Of a stretch of 64,000 nucleotides of DNA, positions 11,601-23,823 are shown piece by piece. The position numbers and the translations under genes are program-made. The notes below the pieces were generated by a model, which was not told where the DNA came from, did no database searches, and was given only the letters and a program-made list of their open reading frames with translations. The stretch is from Erpobdella octoculata. Taxonomy: Eukaryota; Annelida; Clitellata; Hirudinida; Erpobdellidae. The stretch is taken from contig OZ022245.1 in the NCBI GenBank assembly GCA_963978895.1, positions 5,827,192-5,891,191 on the forward strand, read 5' to 3'. How positions within the stretch are numbered: position 1 is the first letter of the stretch; the number at the start of each line of letters is the position of its first letter.

Positions 11601-11836
11601 TAAAGACTTCAAATTGTTAACACTTAAAAGATCTGCCTATTTTGAAAAACTTATACTTTTTAAACCTAAAAATAAACACATGAAAATTTTCTTACTTTCC
11701 ATGTATTGCCAGGTAAATTGTTGATATAGTCGATCATAGACTGTGAAAGAGGCTGAAGTGGCTGGATGGCAGCCATGGAGATGTTGATGAACAGTAACAC
11801 TCCAATTACGAGCTCACGAGGACCCATCCTGGCCAT
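8681..11836 (-). CDS. ctsb: Cathepsin B-like cysteine protease, copy 2 (8 exons, 340 aa)
   Basis: Coding exons on the minus strand: 11836-11696, 11562-11356, 11140-11025, 10568-10484, 10321-10177, 9771-9655, 9506-9378, 8763-8681. Phases and lengths equal those of copy 1 except exon 1, which has an extra in-frame start (MAR before MGPREL); the ATG at 11827 gives a 337-residue form. The GSCGSCW catalytic Cys, [12 protein letters not shown] occluding loop, [11 protein letters not shown]is and NSWNSDWG Asn are all kept, so the enzyme looks functional. The last intron carries a Helitron-like insertion (8867-9344). The 5' UTR intron has grown to about 2.1 kb (11837-13927) and holds AT arrays and a SINE. 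The intron before exon 7 has a duplicated acceptor segment (9511-9546). Confidence 0.95.
8867..9344 (+). mobile_element. Helitron-like insertion in intron 7 of cathepsin B copy 2
   Basis: The left junction is AAAA|TCTCTATTATATAC, the right junction GCCG-CTAG|TAGCATAAAAATAC. The paralogous intron of copy 3 reads AAAATCAAGCATAAAAATAC near 16405-16425 without an insert. Insertion between A and T, 5' TC and 3' CTAG all fit Helitrons. The interior carries the family-2 TTTACGTTTTATGGAC block and GAGCGGGAG-type units. Confidence 0.75.
10035..10140. repeat. ATC/GTC trinucleotide and AAAT microsatellites in copy 2 intron 5
   Basis: Imperfect CATCAC/CGTCGT runs followed by AAATAAATAAATAAA, between exon 5 (10177) and exon 6 (9771). 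The corresponding introns of copies 1 and 3 lack this expansion. Confidence 0.8.
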
Positions 11837-11879
11837 CTTGCTGAAAATAAATAAAATTCATCCATGCTTGTTTTAACTG

Positions 11880-12157
<278 letters not shown>

Positions 12158-12639
12158 CTTTAGGTCTAACTGGCAAGCAGCTAGCATAGTGAATATTGTT
12201 AAAAAATGGCTTTATTAATAAGTACAACAGAGAAAAAATGAGCACTTTTTACTCACTTAATGCAGAATGTTAACAAGGCAAGGGAAATAAGTAAGTTGGA
12301 TTTTTGATAGGCTATAACTTGATAATTAGAGCTTTGAGTCAATTACTATTGTTTAAAGTAGTCAAATGATATTTGACTATAACATATTAGAATGTTATGA
12401 TTATATGTTGATGCGCAGTATTTGAAAATCGAAGTTTTATGTGACACGAAGTTTTGGCCTTTTGAACCTGCAAAGCAACATATCTGCAACGCTAAGGACA
12501 TTACGTAAATTGGTTCTTTAATAGGCTCTAACTTCTAACTGTATAGTTACAATTTTGAGTTATTTACGTTTTTTGAAAGGTAACAAAATTCTATATAAAT
12601 ATAACATATTGGAATTATTAAAAAAATGTTTAATTCCCT

Positions 12640-12855
12640 TATATTAACTTCACCGCCGGTCTTGCTTGCTTGCTTGCCTGAATGTTTGCGAGCCTTGAAA
12701 ATAAAATTTAACTAGTTTCCCGACATTCAATCAAATTAAAATTTTAAATACAGGTTTGCTTTTTATGACAATGCATTCTATTGAAGTATAACAATTTTCT
12801 AAAAAAATTATTTTTAATTAAAAATAATAATTATTTTGTTTTATTTTTTTTTATT
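12640..12855. repeat. Dispersed repeat R4 copy 1
   Basis: It begins at TTATATTAACTTCACCGCCGG and continues through CTTGCTTGC and a CATTCAATCAA block to an AATAATTATTTTGTTTTA end. Diverged copies lie at 20275-20545 and 34520-34765. No coding sequence or clear termini. Confidence 0.6.
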
Positions 12856-12861
12856 ATTTTT

Positions 12862-13098
12862 GCGCTGGTGGCAGAGCGGTAGAGCGTTCGCCTGTCGATC
12901 GTTAGGTCGGCAGTTCAAACCTCGCCGGCGTCACCAGCGTAACTCCCTTAAGCAAGGAGTTCACTCGCATTTGCTAAAGGGGTAGGCGCCTATAAATGGC
13001 TGCCTTTGCAAGTACCCTCCCTCTCGCCTTGAGCAAGACTTGTCTTGATAAGGCGTATGCTAAATCTCAATAAAAAAAAAAAAAAAAAAAAAAAAAAA
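12862..13098 (+). mobile_element. tRNA-derived SINE with poly(A) tail
   Basis: The head has a Pol III A box (TGGCAGAGCGG) and B box (AGTTCAAACC) in tRNA-like spacing. It is followed by an unrelated body (AAGCAAGGAGTTCACTC, GGCGCCTATAAATGG) and ends in AATAAA plus about 25 A. The sequence CCGGCGTCACCAGCGT at the head/body junction recurs near 47558 and, slightly changed, near 63600. It sits in the 5' UTR intron of copy 2. Confidence 0.75.
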
Positions 13099-13102
13099 TC
13101 AA

Positions 13103-13105
<3 letters not shown>

Positions 13106-13174
<69 letters not shown>
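13106..13174. repeat. (AT)n microsatellite
   Basis: About 70 bases of nearly pure TA, directly downstream of the SINE tail. Confidence 0.95.
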
Positions 13175-13927
13175 GTTTACATCTATGAATTAAAAAATTT
13201 TGTTTTAAAAAAATGTGAAATAAATAAAAAACTTACAAATCCTAAAATAAAAGGAATTTGTGAAAAAAACCTAGTTTTTTACTGCTTACTTGTTTTAGAT
13301 AGTATCCAATTTACTTGCAAGCAGAAAACTACCGCAAAATATAAAAACACTTTTTTATAGATAAAATAAAATTTAGAAAAAAAGTTTGTAAATGTTTTTT
13401 TTAAATATTGAGAAAAGTTACGCATGTTTGAGCTGCACTCCGTGTTGCTACAGTCGGTGTAGCACAAACAAAGCGCTATTAGACTTTCACCTCATCACCT
13501 CTTGCAGGCTCAAAGAGCTAAAGATACCATCGTAAATGGCACTCTTCAAATCGACATATTTTCAAAATTAAAACCCGAACAAAAAATATTTATGTATTTT
13601 TTGGGACTTTTTTCTAAATTTTTAAACTTTCGTAAAAAAATTTTTTCAACAAGCAGTTGCATAAACTATAAATAAATACTGAAATATTACAAGATAGATG
13701 AATACGTTCATTCAATTATTTAAAGACCACAGAATAATAACAATAAACGCTGTTCTTGGAGACGAAAAAATAAGCAATTAAATTTTTATCTTGTTTTTTG
13801 GTGAAGATCAAAGTTCTAGCATTAAACTTAATGATTTAAAGAAATGAAAGTAAAACCTATCAAACTTTAAATGAAAATTAAAAACCAAAATATAACTAGT
13901 CAAAACAGCTGACAATTCAACGCTTAC

Positions 13928-13990
13928 CTCACTTCACTTTAGAACCAATCGCCCGATTTTGCTACTCTATAAATTAAGAGTCTTTATACT
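13928..13990 (-). promoter_or_regulatory. Core promoter and non-coding exon 1 of cathepsin B copy 2
   Basis: TATAAA (minus) at 13988-13983 and donor GAG|GTAAGCG at 13928/13927, nearly identical to copy 1. Because the next exon starts at about 11840, the first intron is about 2.1 kb, against about 0.2 kb in copy 1. Confidence 0.65.
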
Positions 13991-14134
13991 TTACAACAAA
14001 GATGTCAAATGATTCCAGAAGACCAAGTCATGTGCTTTTAAAACAACCACAGCAACGATGGTGGGTAATATGCCGACCGTAGACTGCAGATAAACAAACT
14101 GATAATAAACTGACTTTACCGTCAATGACGCTGT

Positions 14135-14162
14135 GATTGGCTCGTCGACTCTCCTCACGTGA
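14135..14162. promoter_or_regulatory. CCAAT box plus TCACGTGAC (CLEAR-like) upstream of copy 2
   Basis: ATTGG at 14136-14140 and TCACGTGAC at 14155-14163, about 170 bases upstream of the TATA box. It contains the palindrome TCACGTGA, one base short of the full CLEAR consensus. It aligns with the site upstream of copy 1. Confidence 0.5.
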
Positions 14163-14608
14163 CAAATTCTGTTTGCAATTAGCCAATCAGAGTACTGCAA
14201 TGGACCGGGCCAAGTTTTTTGGCAATTATATAAGCATTTTAGGCCTATAAAAACGGACCTGGCCTGGAATTTTGGCTTATGAAACGGTCCGAGCCGCAAA
14301 AAATCGATCGGGTTTCGTCATCAAGATATGTACACACTTTGTTCTAGACACTTTGTAATAATTTGTTGTATTGAAATAACTTTTTAATGAAGAACATTTT
14401 TAAAGGGTTTCATTTCTAGACTGATTTTTATAAAAAAAAAATATTATTTTCCTGCAAAAAATTTTTTTTTTTAATTTTTTGATTGTAGATTAGTTGGTAA
14501 CATTCGCATCGATACTTTGTTTACTCAATTGTTAGCAAACAATTGCATCTGTTTTTGACGTCAAAGACAAACCACAGCTTTCTAACATCTTTTCCAGCAA
14601 TTTTAAAG

Positions 14609-15045
14609 CAATTATGGTAATTATGGAGAATAGGTGCAGGAATTATTTTCGGTGTTTTTAATTATTTTTATAATATAAAATTAATATAATTAGAAACATA
14701 ATTAAATTACCAATCGACTGATCCAAATAATTTATTGAAAATATAATTAAAGAAGAAGTTAATGACAGAAAACCGCCAGGTAGTAGGAAAAACTAGGTTC
14801 ATAAACAGTGAACTAAGTAAAGGTGAAGCGAAATGAAATGTCAAATAAATTAGTTGTCATTAAATTGGAGTTATTATTGTGATTACAAATATATAATTAT
14901 TATTACGGAAAAATAATTAAAAACACCGAAAATAATTAAAAACACCGAAAATAATTAAAAACACCGAAAATATTTAAAAACACCGAAAATAATTAAAAAC
15001 ACCGAAAATAATTTCTGCACCTATTCTCCATAATTACCGCAATTG
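14609..15045. mobile_element. Long-TIR MITE with one-sided tandem expansion
   Basis: The left end (14609-14670) and right end (14985-15045) are inverted copies sharing GGTAATTATGGAGAATAGG and TTTTCGGTGTTTTTAATTA. On the right arm the 19-bp unit AATTAAAAACACCGAAAAT is repeated about six times (14910-15010); the left arm has one. No transposase or clear target duplication. Confidence 0.6.
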
Positions 15046-15140
15046 TTACCTCAACGTTATTTACATTAGACCAATTTAGTAATTAACCATCATCAATTTC
15101 CTCACCCTTAAATCAGAATGGTGTAAGTTTATTTTATCTA

Positions 15141-15420
15141 CTAGCATTACCCGTCGCAGTTTCGCTTGTTAAAATTGAAGAATTTGAACTATGTATCATA
15201 GAAACCTGCACTGTTTTTTGAGACCTGGTCCGGCTCATTTCATAAGCAAAAAATTTAATGCCGAACCGGCCCGTTTCATAAGCGCAAAAATCAAAACTGG
15301 ACCCAGCAAGTTTTAACGGGTACAAATCCTCAAAGGTCGAAAACTAAATTTTTTGAAAAATAATAAACCACGTATCTTAATATTTTTAAAATTATAGTGC
15401 TTGGTTTGGTGGTGCAGTTT
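15141..15420 (-). mobile_element. Helitron-like family 1, 3' fragment (minus)
   Basis: On the minus strand it ends AAGCGAAACTGCGACGGG then TAATG-CTAG|T at 15141, aligning with the 3' end of the 47826-49249 copy (GCGAGCGAAGCCGCTACGGG...CTAG). It includes GGGCCGG motifs and an AAAAATTTAG/ACGTATC block like the tandem units. A further GGACCGGGCC-rich fragment lies at about 14195-14310. Confidence 0.6.
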
Positions 15421-16164
15421 TTATTTCAGAGCAAGAATCACAAGTAAATGATTGTCAGACTACGACGGGAAGCTGCCATGAAATGGCTGAAATACATCCT
15501 GCTGTTTATTCTAGCTAGAATATATCACGATCTGAGCCTGAATCCCCAAATTATATGGAATAATATTTCGCCAAAATTTTTAAACATTAATAATTTGTAT
15601 TATGCTTGAATATCTATCTCCAGAGAATATTACAATAAAATATTAGAAAAAAGGCATGCTTTTAATTGCAATTTGTGTGTATTTGTTCAACTTTTTTTAT
15701 GTATGAACCAATCGAAAACGTTCTACGTTTATGCATTGTTTCCAAAATTAACCCGATCGGCGCTGTTAAAATGCTGGCAAGTCGTCGACGGGTGACCCGA
15801 AGAGAATTACACGTCACAGGTGTTAATGCAGGATGGTATGTAAAAGAATGAATCTCCAACATACCTGGGGCCATTTCACTTATGTGCAACCAATGCACGT
15901 AAACCCCTTTTGCATCTTGAAAAAATCTTGATTTTTACCCCAAAGCAATGTTTCCAACACTACTCTGATCAGTGTAATTAAAATGCTTAAATCTAATTCG
16001 AAAGTTTATTAAGAACTACAAAACAAATAAATATAAATACAACAGTTGCATGTAAAAATTATTAATTGGAATAAAAAAAATGTCAATCACAACGTGATTA
16101 GTGATTAATCAATATGTAGACGGGTTCATCTGGTTGATGCTTGGCTAAACAGAGTTGGAAGAGT

Positions 16165-19100
16165 TTATGAGGAAATTTTTGGCACTCCGGCAACACCACT
16201 GGATTCAATGCCACACTCATCTGATCCTCTCAAAATTTTAAAGAAACCTGTATGAGAATAATAAAAATTTTTTTTTAAATTATATGTGTATGATGTCTAT
16301 CACCTTTAAGCATTACATTCAAGAATGGGTGATATTTATTACATTAGAATTTAAATAGTTTATTAAAATAAAAATGCACAGTGTGCATGATAATCAGTAC
16401 AACAAAATCAAGCATAAAAATACAAATCAACAACAAACTGACCCTTATCTCCCCAGTCACTGTTCCATGAGTTTGCAACGAGCCAATAAGGAACGTTATT
16501 TTCAACTCCCCAGCCAAGAAGTTTCACTGCGTGACCACCAACCTCCTTTCCAGCCACATGTTTGTATACTCCTGCATATTTAATTAATTTATATTATTAT
16601 ATACATAAATTCATTACTTCCAGCAACACTTTGTATACTTAATTGCATATTTAATTAACTTATATTATTATATACATAAATTTATGACTTCAAGCCACAT
16701 GATTGTATACACGGTAATCACCTGCCTATTTACTTATCTTTTATTAATATATTGACTTTGATCGGCACAAGCGTTTGTGTTTTTTAAAAGTATAGCAACA
16801 AGTTATATTTATAGAACAATCAAATAACACTTTTTTTTTGCTCTTCTTACGTTCTTACCCAATAATCAAAAGGTAAGCTTCCACACGCATCCTCACATAC
16901 ACACATGTATATTTTTTAACAACAAGTAGGCTTTTATAATAACTCATTTATACAATTTTTTACTTTATTTTTGTGTGTTTTTATCAATACTAAAACCAGT
17001 TATTAAGGTATTTTTAGAAATACATTTAACAAAAATTGTTTTGAGGGAGAGGGCTTCTATTCTTTAAAACCCCCTACTGGATCCGCTATTTTATTTGTGA
17101 GGCTGAGAAATTATATAATTATCTACTTAAATTAATTATCCGGCTAATTATTTGTATTAACCAGCGTTATTAATTACCTTATATTATTATATACCTACAT
17201 AAATTAAAGTTACCGTAAGAAAAAATTAAATCAACAGCTTAAAAATCAATTGATTCGAACCAGACTTATAGTTGACGAAATCTGAAAAAACAGTGAATGC
17301 AACTTCGATGGGTCCGTGGTTCATTAATTCTTTCATGATCTGTTCGGGAGCTGATCCGACAGAGTATGTGTTCTGACCTGGGTTGAGATAAAAATTTTGT
17401 TTTTTTTTAATTATTCGGATGAATTTATTAGAAATATTTGTCAATATAATACTAAGTCAATTGGAATGAAACATAATATACATTAAACACCACAATTTTT
17501 GCTAGTTTATTCAAAATTTGGAATACAAACCACCACAATTATTCTATAATGCCAAACGACAGTAAATATTAACTGAAATGCGAGATCTTAACGCATGTTT
17601 GACTAAGCGCCAAACTGAATGCCATCAATCATTATTATCATAAATATGATCATGATAAATAAATACTTAGTTTTAAATTCCATCTAAAAGAAAGTGTTAC
17701 CAAAGTGTTTGTCCTCTTGATATGAAAGTTTGTATCCACTCCTGCATTGCTTCTTACACGGTGGTGTTGGTCCTTCTCCGGAACAGGGTGGCCTTGTCCC
17801 GTTGACATGGTGTTCACACGGGGGAATGGAGTAGGGCTCGCAACCCTGAATAAGGTAAATTTCAAAAATTTAATTTAATACAAAACATTCACAGCAATCT
17901 CTAGAAAACTGACTTTTTATTGATAAAAAAATCAGGTTTGTTCAAATAACAGTTAAACAAAACAAAATTATATTTTGCGGTCAAAAATGTCAACAAAAAG
18001 TGAATAAATTACTCAAATATAGCATTTGACATTTTTAAGAACCAACCTGATTGGTTCCATACTGACCACCAGTAACCAATCCGTTTTGTTCGTAATAAGC
18101 CCATGCAGCACTAGGAAAGCCTCCGTCGCAGCTATAAATGAAAAAAATATAGTATTTTAATTACCATTTTGGTTTTAACCGAACAGTTTGTTGGTCATCA
18201 AAGGTGTATAGTTAATCATAAGTGGCGTCACAAAGAATGGTGTCGACCAGTGCGGTAACCCATTGTGTTTAAATAATTCCATCACGAAATATTCCTGGAA
18301 CTTAATAATCTTTTTATTAAAAAAGTCTATGACACAGGGTTGGGTAAACGCTAGTGAAATGTATTTCCAGAATGTCGATGACCGCTAATCAACTTTTAGT
18401 GTTACCCAATGATGTCCGCGCTCCCGCACTCTCCTAGAGACGCCACTGGTAATATCAATGGTTTTAATACAAATAAAAAAAACTAATTCAAATTTTTCAC
18501 TTCTAACTAAATCAAGACACAGTCGGTTAGAACAAATAAATTAAATTAGTCGTTTAGTGAAAACGTTTATCACCAACAGAACACAACTTTGCTTATATAA
18601 AACCTGTCCATATAATAAACCGAGAGCTCAAAAACAGCATTTTCTCTGGATAATTGTCAATATCGGCGAATTGAATGAATAGTTTAACACAGATGTTTAC
18701 AAACAACAACATTTAAGTTCACAAATAAGCTTACCCATCTCCACACTCAGAGCAACAAGTAAGAAGATCTTCAGCTGAAATGTGAGCATTTACTTTTCCC
18801 TTCGAAGCGATACAGATTCTGTCTGAAATGGCTGCTACTGCTCCAAAAGCCTGGACACACAGAATATGTGAAATGTAAATTGATAGATAATTAAGATGGT
18901 AAACATAAAAATAGATCTTTATTTGAACTCAACATAAAACATTTGTTAAAATATACATACCAATAAAAAAGGTACAACAAAACAAAGAACATAAAATATA
19001 CAAGTTTACTGACCCAGCACGAACCACATGAACCTTGATCTCTGAGTTCCTTCAGAGTGGGGCACTCGGGCCACTGCTCCCTAGGGTCGAATGAATCGGG

Positions 19101-19483
19101 AAATTGTTCGTTTTCTCCGATCGCATGATACCTGGTTGGAGGTTTGTTGTGTTCTTTCCGAGCACCGCAAAGTCCTTTAACGTCTGACAGAGAACGTCCC
19201 ATGAAGTTTTCTCCAGCCTAATTAATATTTGAAATTGAAATATAATGGAATTTAATGAAGACTTTGAATATAAATATTTGGAATATCTATCATACTGTCT
19301 TTTAAAAATTATATTCTGACCTTAAACAAAAACACATTAACATTTTCTTACTTTCCAGGTGTTGCCAGGTAAATTGTTGATGTAGTCGATCATAGACTGT
19401 GAAAGTGGCTTCAGTGGCTGGATGGCAGCCATGGAGATGTTGATGAACAGTACAACTCCAAGTACAATCTCAGAAAAGCCCAT
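16165..19483 (-). CDS. ctsb: Cathepsin B-like cysteine protease, copy 3 (8 exons, 336 aa)
   Basis: Coding exons on the minus strand: 19483-19352, 19217-19014, 18850-18735, 18131-18047, 17845-17701, 17377-17261, 16571-16443, 16247-16165. Exon 2 is one codon shorter than in the other copies (GARKEH for GALKEEH); everything else matches in length and phase. Signal peptide, [30 protein letters not shown] and NSWNSDWG are intact. The substitution CGDG for CGFG after exon 3 is specific to this copy. Intron 3 is lengthened by a MITE (18220-18449) and intron 6 by about 0.6 kb. The 3' flank down to about 15830 resembles that of copy 1, so the duplicated unit includes some downstream sequence. Confidence 0.95.
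18220..18449. mobile_element. hAT-like MITE in intron 3 of copy 3
   Basis: The ends AAGTGGCGTC and (inverted) CCAGTGGCGTC are similar terminal repeats of the CAGTGGCG class seen in hAT elements. Copies 1 and 2 lack it. No clean 8-bp duplication is seen, so the edges are approximate. Confidence 0.5.
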
Positions 19484-19930
19484 CTTGCTGAAAATAATAA
19501 AAAATCATTCGTTTTTGTTACATTTGTGAAATTTAAAAAAATGTTAAATTTAAACAAAAGGCCACCGAATTCTAAAATGTAAGGAATTTTTGAAATAAAA
19601 TCTTGTTTTTAACGGTTTACTTATTTCTATTAAATAACTCAGTATAATTGCTATATTTACTAGTATAACTAAATACTATGAGGTTTCCAGCTTACTGCAT
19701 ACACCCACTTAATCAGCCGAAAATCGCATAATAATACTGATAAACGCTCTTTCTTGTGACGAAAAAACATGGCAATGATATCTTCATCATGGCATGTAAT
19801 CAAAATTATTATTTATTCATTAAACTTATTAAACTCATTGAAATAGACAAAAACAAAATCAATCAAATTTAAAATAAAAATTTAAAGTCTATGATGGACT
19901 ACGCAAAACATTCAACAACTTAATGCTAAC

Positions 19931-19995
19931 CTCATTTTAAGAACCAATCGCCGACTACAGGTATGCTACTCTATAAACCAAAATCTTTTATACTT
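19931..19995 (-). promoter_or_regulatory. Core promoter and non-coding exon 1 of cathepsin B copy 3
   Basis: TATAAA (minus) at 19992-19987; donor GAG|GTTAGC at 19931/19930. The E-box position is CAAGTGAT at 20151-20158 rather than CACGTGAC, while the CCAAT box (ATTGG 20131-20135) remains. Confidence 0.55.
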
Positions 19996-20274
19996 TTCAA
20001 TATAGACAGAGTCAAATGATCTCATAACGCCTAATCATGTGCTTTTGAAGTGACCATAACAAAGTAGTGGGTAAAATGCTGACCGCAGATCACAGATTAG
20101 TAAATTGATAAAACCGTTAATCAAGCTGTGATTGGTTAGCCGGATCTCTTCAAGTGATGGAAATATTTTGCAATTTACCGATCACTTTTCTCGTGTTACA
20201 AAAAACATGTTTAGCCAAAAATACGTTAAAAATATGATACAATTTATTGATTTATGGTAAACCCGTTTTGTAAA

Positions 20275-20545
20275 TTTCTTATATTAACGTCACCGCCGGC
20301 CGCCGGTCTAGCTGCTTGCTTGCCTGGTTTTGCTTGAATGTTTGCAAACTTTGAAAGTAAAATAACTAACTTCACGTCATTCAATCAAGCTTCAATTCGA
20401 AATATATGCTTAACTCCTCATGACAATGGATTCCATTAAAATTTGAAAATTTTTTGAAATTTTTAATAATTAAAAACAATAATTATTTATGTTTTAAAAC
20501 AAAAACAAATCAAATATAATTAAATAAATGTTTGCATGTGTAAAT
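20275..20545. repeat. Dispersed repeat R4 copy 2
   Basis: Starts TTATATTAACGTCACCGCCGG and shares the CTTGCTTGCCTG, CATTCAATCAAGC and CCTCATGACAATG blocks with the copies at 12640 and 34520. Confidence 0.6.
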
Positions 20546-20559
20546 TCAAAAAAAATGAA

Positions 20560-21827
20560 TTGTCGTTTAACAGTAATGTTGATGTTGAAGCAGTTGTGTA
20601 AATGTGAGAACGCTAGTGTAGATGAGGATGATGTGTTAGTATTCGGTGGAGAGAGGTTAAGCGGAATTCGAGGAGATAAGGAACTGGGTTGTTGAAATAA
20701 GAGTAAAAGCCATAGCTAGGCTGATGTGGTTAGGTGGTGTTAAAAGACCAGGTGAAGCAAGAGGTGAAACCTGGGAAATAATTAAAATGGCTGTCTTATT
20801 TAAAACGCAGTACACACTGACTAGTTTTGCTGGTACCAATCGTTCAACAGCAGAATCTGGAGTGTGTCACAAAAAAATTGATCCAGAAATTATGTTAATT
20901 TATGCGCGTCCAGATTCTGTTGCCAGTTGTAGCCGGCCGATGCATGTTCTAGTTCATGTTGAAAAAACTCAAGCTCTGATTGAATGATTGGTTGGTTTAT
21001 ATTAAATGATAAAAATTACGATAGAGTGGACTAATGAGAAAGTACTTCAATTGATAATTGACATGAAAAGTGCATTATATCATAACCCGGTGAAAAGCGG
21101 CTTGCAGTTAAAACGATTGCACAATGCCTCGAAAGTACATTAGTGTGCTACAAAGTACTTTATGCTAAATAAATGATAATTTAGAAAGTTTAGACACTAC
21201 CTGCCACTGCTTTGTTTCAAATTATTATAAGTTTGAAGTTATATTTGGGCTTTCGTTCACGTAATTCAGTTGTTTAAAAAAACCGGCTAAGTGTGTCATG
21301 GGGTCTGACACCAAATAAATTATCATAATCTATGCAATAGGTTAGGCGAACTGGAGCTGAAGGAAACCCCGGTCAGTGTGTACGCACCTTAAAGTATAAC
21401 TATCACTTTTTTCACAACAATTATTAATTTTTTTAGCAGAAAATTGTAAGCTGCATTATTTGACTTATTTCTAACGTGCGTATTCCGATTTGAATGTTGT
21501 GCGTGAAGTGGGGAGTCACGTGCATACCGTTGTGTGTGCGTTTATGTGTGTGGGTGTTTGCGTTGATAATGCCATCAATACGTTGTGTGTGTGTGTTTAT
21601 AAGAGCATGTGCTCACGTGTAGATTATTACCGACATGTTGCTTTTGCCAGTTTATGTGCGTATGTGCTATACTATCAATTTTTCTTTGATTGGTTAGAAG
21701 TCTTAATTTTTAAAAAGGATTGGCTGACTTCTGTATATTCAATAAGATTTGTGGTCTTAGAATTTTTCAGTATGCAAACGTTAGTCACGTTGCTGAGTTG
21801 GATATATACTAGTAATATGTTTTGATA
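20560..21827. other. Spacer with no recognised gene
   Basis: One plus-strand open frame of 87 codons (20724-20987) resembles no family I know and has no splice context. It may be a decayed element. A GTGTGT-rich stretch lies at 21530-21600. Confidence 0.4.
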
Positions 21828-22097
21828 AAAAACAAGTGAACCAAAAAAAGTTTTTTTTAAGAACACACTTTTATATAATCGATTGTATATGCCACATTCT
21901 GTTACATAAACAACGAACATATTAGCATAGACAATAAATAGTTCGACGAAAATATCACAAATAATTATTTTATTAAATTTTGTCCAATCAATCCGAAAAT
22001 TTGATAGAATGCATTGTTAATCAGTTTGGAGGTGTGTTTAAATTTTTAAGTCTCTAGCTCATCGGAAGTTAGTTTAAAATCGATTGCAAAATTTGAC

Positions 22098-22140
<43 letters not shown>

Positions 22141-22258
22141 CGACAGAAAGACAAAAAGACAGACAGACGGACAGAAAGACAAAAAGACAGACAGACCGAC
22201 AGAAAGACAAATAGACAGACAGACGGACAGAAAGACAGACAGAGAAGTCAAGTTATGT
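21828..22258. repeat. Dispersed repeat R5 copy 1 with (CAGA)n tail
   Basis: It shares about 300 bases (AATAGTTCGACGAAAATATC, TTTGATAGAATGCATTG) with 55612-55915. Here the CAGA tail is about 145 bases (22097-22242); in the other copy it is only about 14, showing length change at the tail. Confidence 0.75.
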
Positions 22259-23582
22259 AAAAGTGTGTAAAAATAAAAAAGTCTTTGGCGCTCACGTGGT
22301 AATGCTTCAAAACGTCATTAAATCTTTTTTATTAAAACTTTTTTTAGAGTTTGACATTTTACTAGCCTCGGGGAAAGATTGACATTAAAAATAAATACAT
22401 TCTGGTTTTATAAAGATATATGCATTGCGACCAGAAAACGGAAACGGTAATAACCATAAACAAAAAATTTGAACCATCCCGTTAGCCTCTTACTCTTTTT
22501 TGTGGGGATAAGCAGGGTCAAACGTTACCCTAACTATTTCTATTAGAATTATCTTCAGTACAGACTTGTCTATGGTGGTTATTGTCGGAAAGAAGAAATT
22601 GGAGAATATTTAGAAGAAAATGTTCATGGTAGTAAATTTCCGGAGATTTCCTATACAGAACAACGTGTTCCCTCCCCAAACATTTGTCATTTTATATGAA
22701 CGATTTGGCACAAGTGCGGCTTTAATCCAAATTTGTACCAGACAAGCTGACTATTCAGATTTAAAAACTTCAATTTTATTAAAGTTATTTTCAAGCGGAA
22801 TAATACTATTTAACACGATGAGCGGTAAAATGTCACAGTTTGCAAATTACCTAATGTTTCGCACACAAACTAAAGCTAAGGTCAGCTTTTTACAAAGGTC
22901 GGGAAACAACAGATGTGCAAATAATACAATTATGTTAGTTAGCACAATTTAACAGTATAGGTTTGAAGAACTTTCAGACTTTGTTTAATTTTAAATAGAA
23001 TGCAAAAAGTTTTTAAGTGAATACGCTTAAAACACACTTTGTTCAAGATAATTATAATTAGCTATATACCTACTCTTCTAATAATAGGTTAGGGTACTTT
23101 CAATAACTAAACAGAATATAAACATTCGCCGGTTGCTGATTAGATTTCATATCTCTGTGTAATAATCATTAAAACCAGGCAGGCCCTACGAGAGAGGGTG
23201 CAGCCGGTGCGCCGCACCGGGGTCCATGAAAGTTGAGGCGCCTATGAGCAGTAGATTTAACAATTAACGTAATTTTGTGCCACCAAAAAATAGAAATTGG
23301 ACACCAAAATGGCTTGAGAAGTATAAAGTTGAGGCTTCCCCCTCAATCATCAGCTTTTTCAAAAAAAGTTTGTGAAAAACTGTTTGTCGCTGAGAAGTGT
23401 GTGTTTCAAATTGAAAAGATGGGCCCCGGCAAATTGTATTCTTCTTTGGGGCCCAAGCAATCAGCTGGTCATCATGTGCTTGCGAAAAGCATTAACTGAA
23501 ATGTCACAGGGTTTGTTCAGCAATATCCGCATGCATCTACTCGGTGATGACGATTAATTATTAATTATTTGTAAAATGAGGG

Positions 23583-23623
<41 letters not shown>

Positions 23624-23644
23624 ATTAAATAATTAAAAAATTGT
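22259..23644. other. Spacer with decayed repeat material
   Basis: At 23190-23560 there are short stretches (GGTGCGCCGCACCGGGG, GGGCCCCGGCAAATTG) resembling the debris of a DNA transposon, but no intact frame. An AT run lies at 23585-23618. Nothing else is supported. Confidence 0.35.
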
Positions 23645-23815
23645 AAAGACTAAGAATTAGAAAATAAAAATAAATAAAAAAACTTTTTAAAAACTAGTCT
23701 TATGATAAGACTAGGATGCTGAGTTTGAATTTAATGAACAGATCTGTATAACTTAGCGAGCACCCTAGTCTTATCATAAGACTAGTTTTTAAAAATTTTT
23801 TTATTTATTTTTATT
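23645..23815. repeat. Inverted repeat (MITE-like) with nested palindromes
   Basis: Arms at about 23668-23731 and 23759-23815 are reverse complements (AAAACTAGTCTTATGATAAG against its complement). The sequence TAGTCTTATGATAAGACTA inside each arm is itself nearly palindromic. It is immediately followed by the 3' end of the Helitron-like element at 23824. Confidence 0.6.
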
Positions 23816-23823
23816 ATATTCAA

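Noticed and set aside
14556..14563. TGACGTCA CRE upstream of cathepsin B copy 2
   Set aside because: Not conserved upstream of the other copies and too common a motif to claim as regulatory.
20724..20987. 87-codon open frame
   Set aside because: No recognisable domain, no splice sites or neighbours supporting a gene.
22069..22251. Open frame of Ser-Val-Cys-Leu repeats
   Set aside because: Translation of the CAGA microsatellite on the minus strand.
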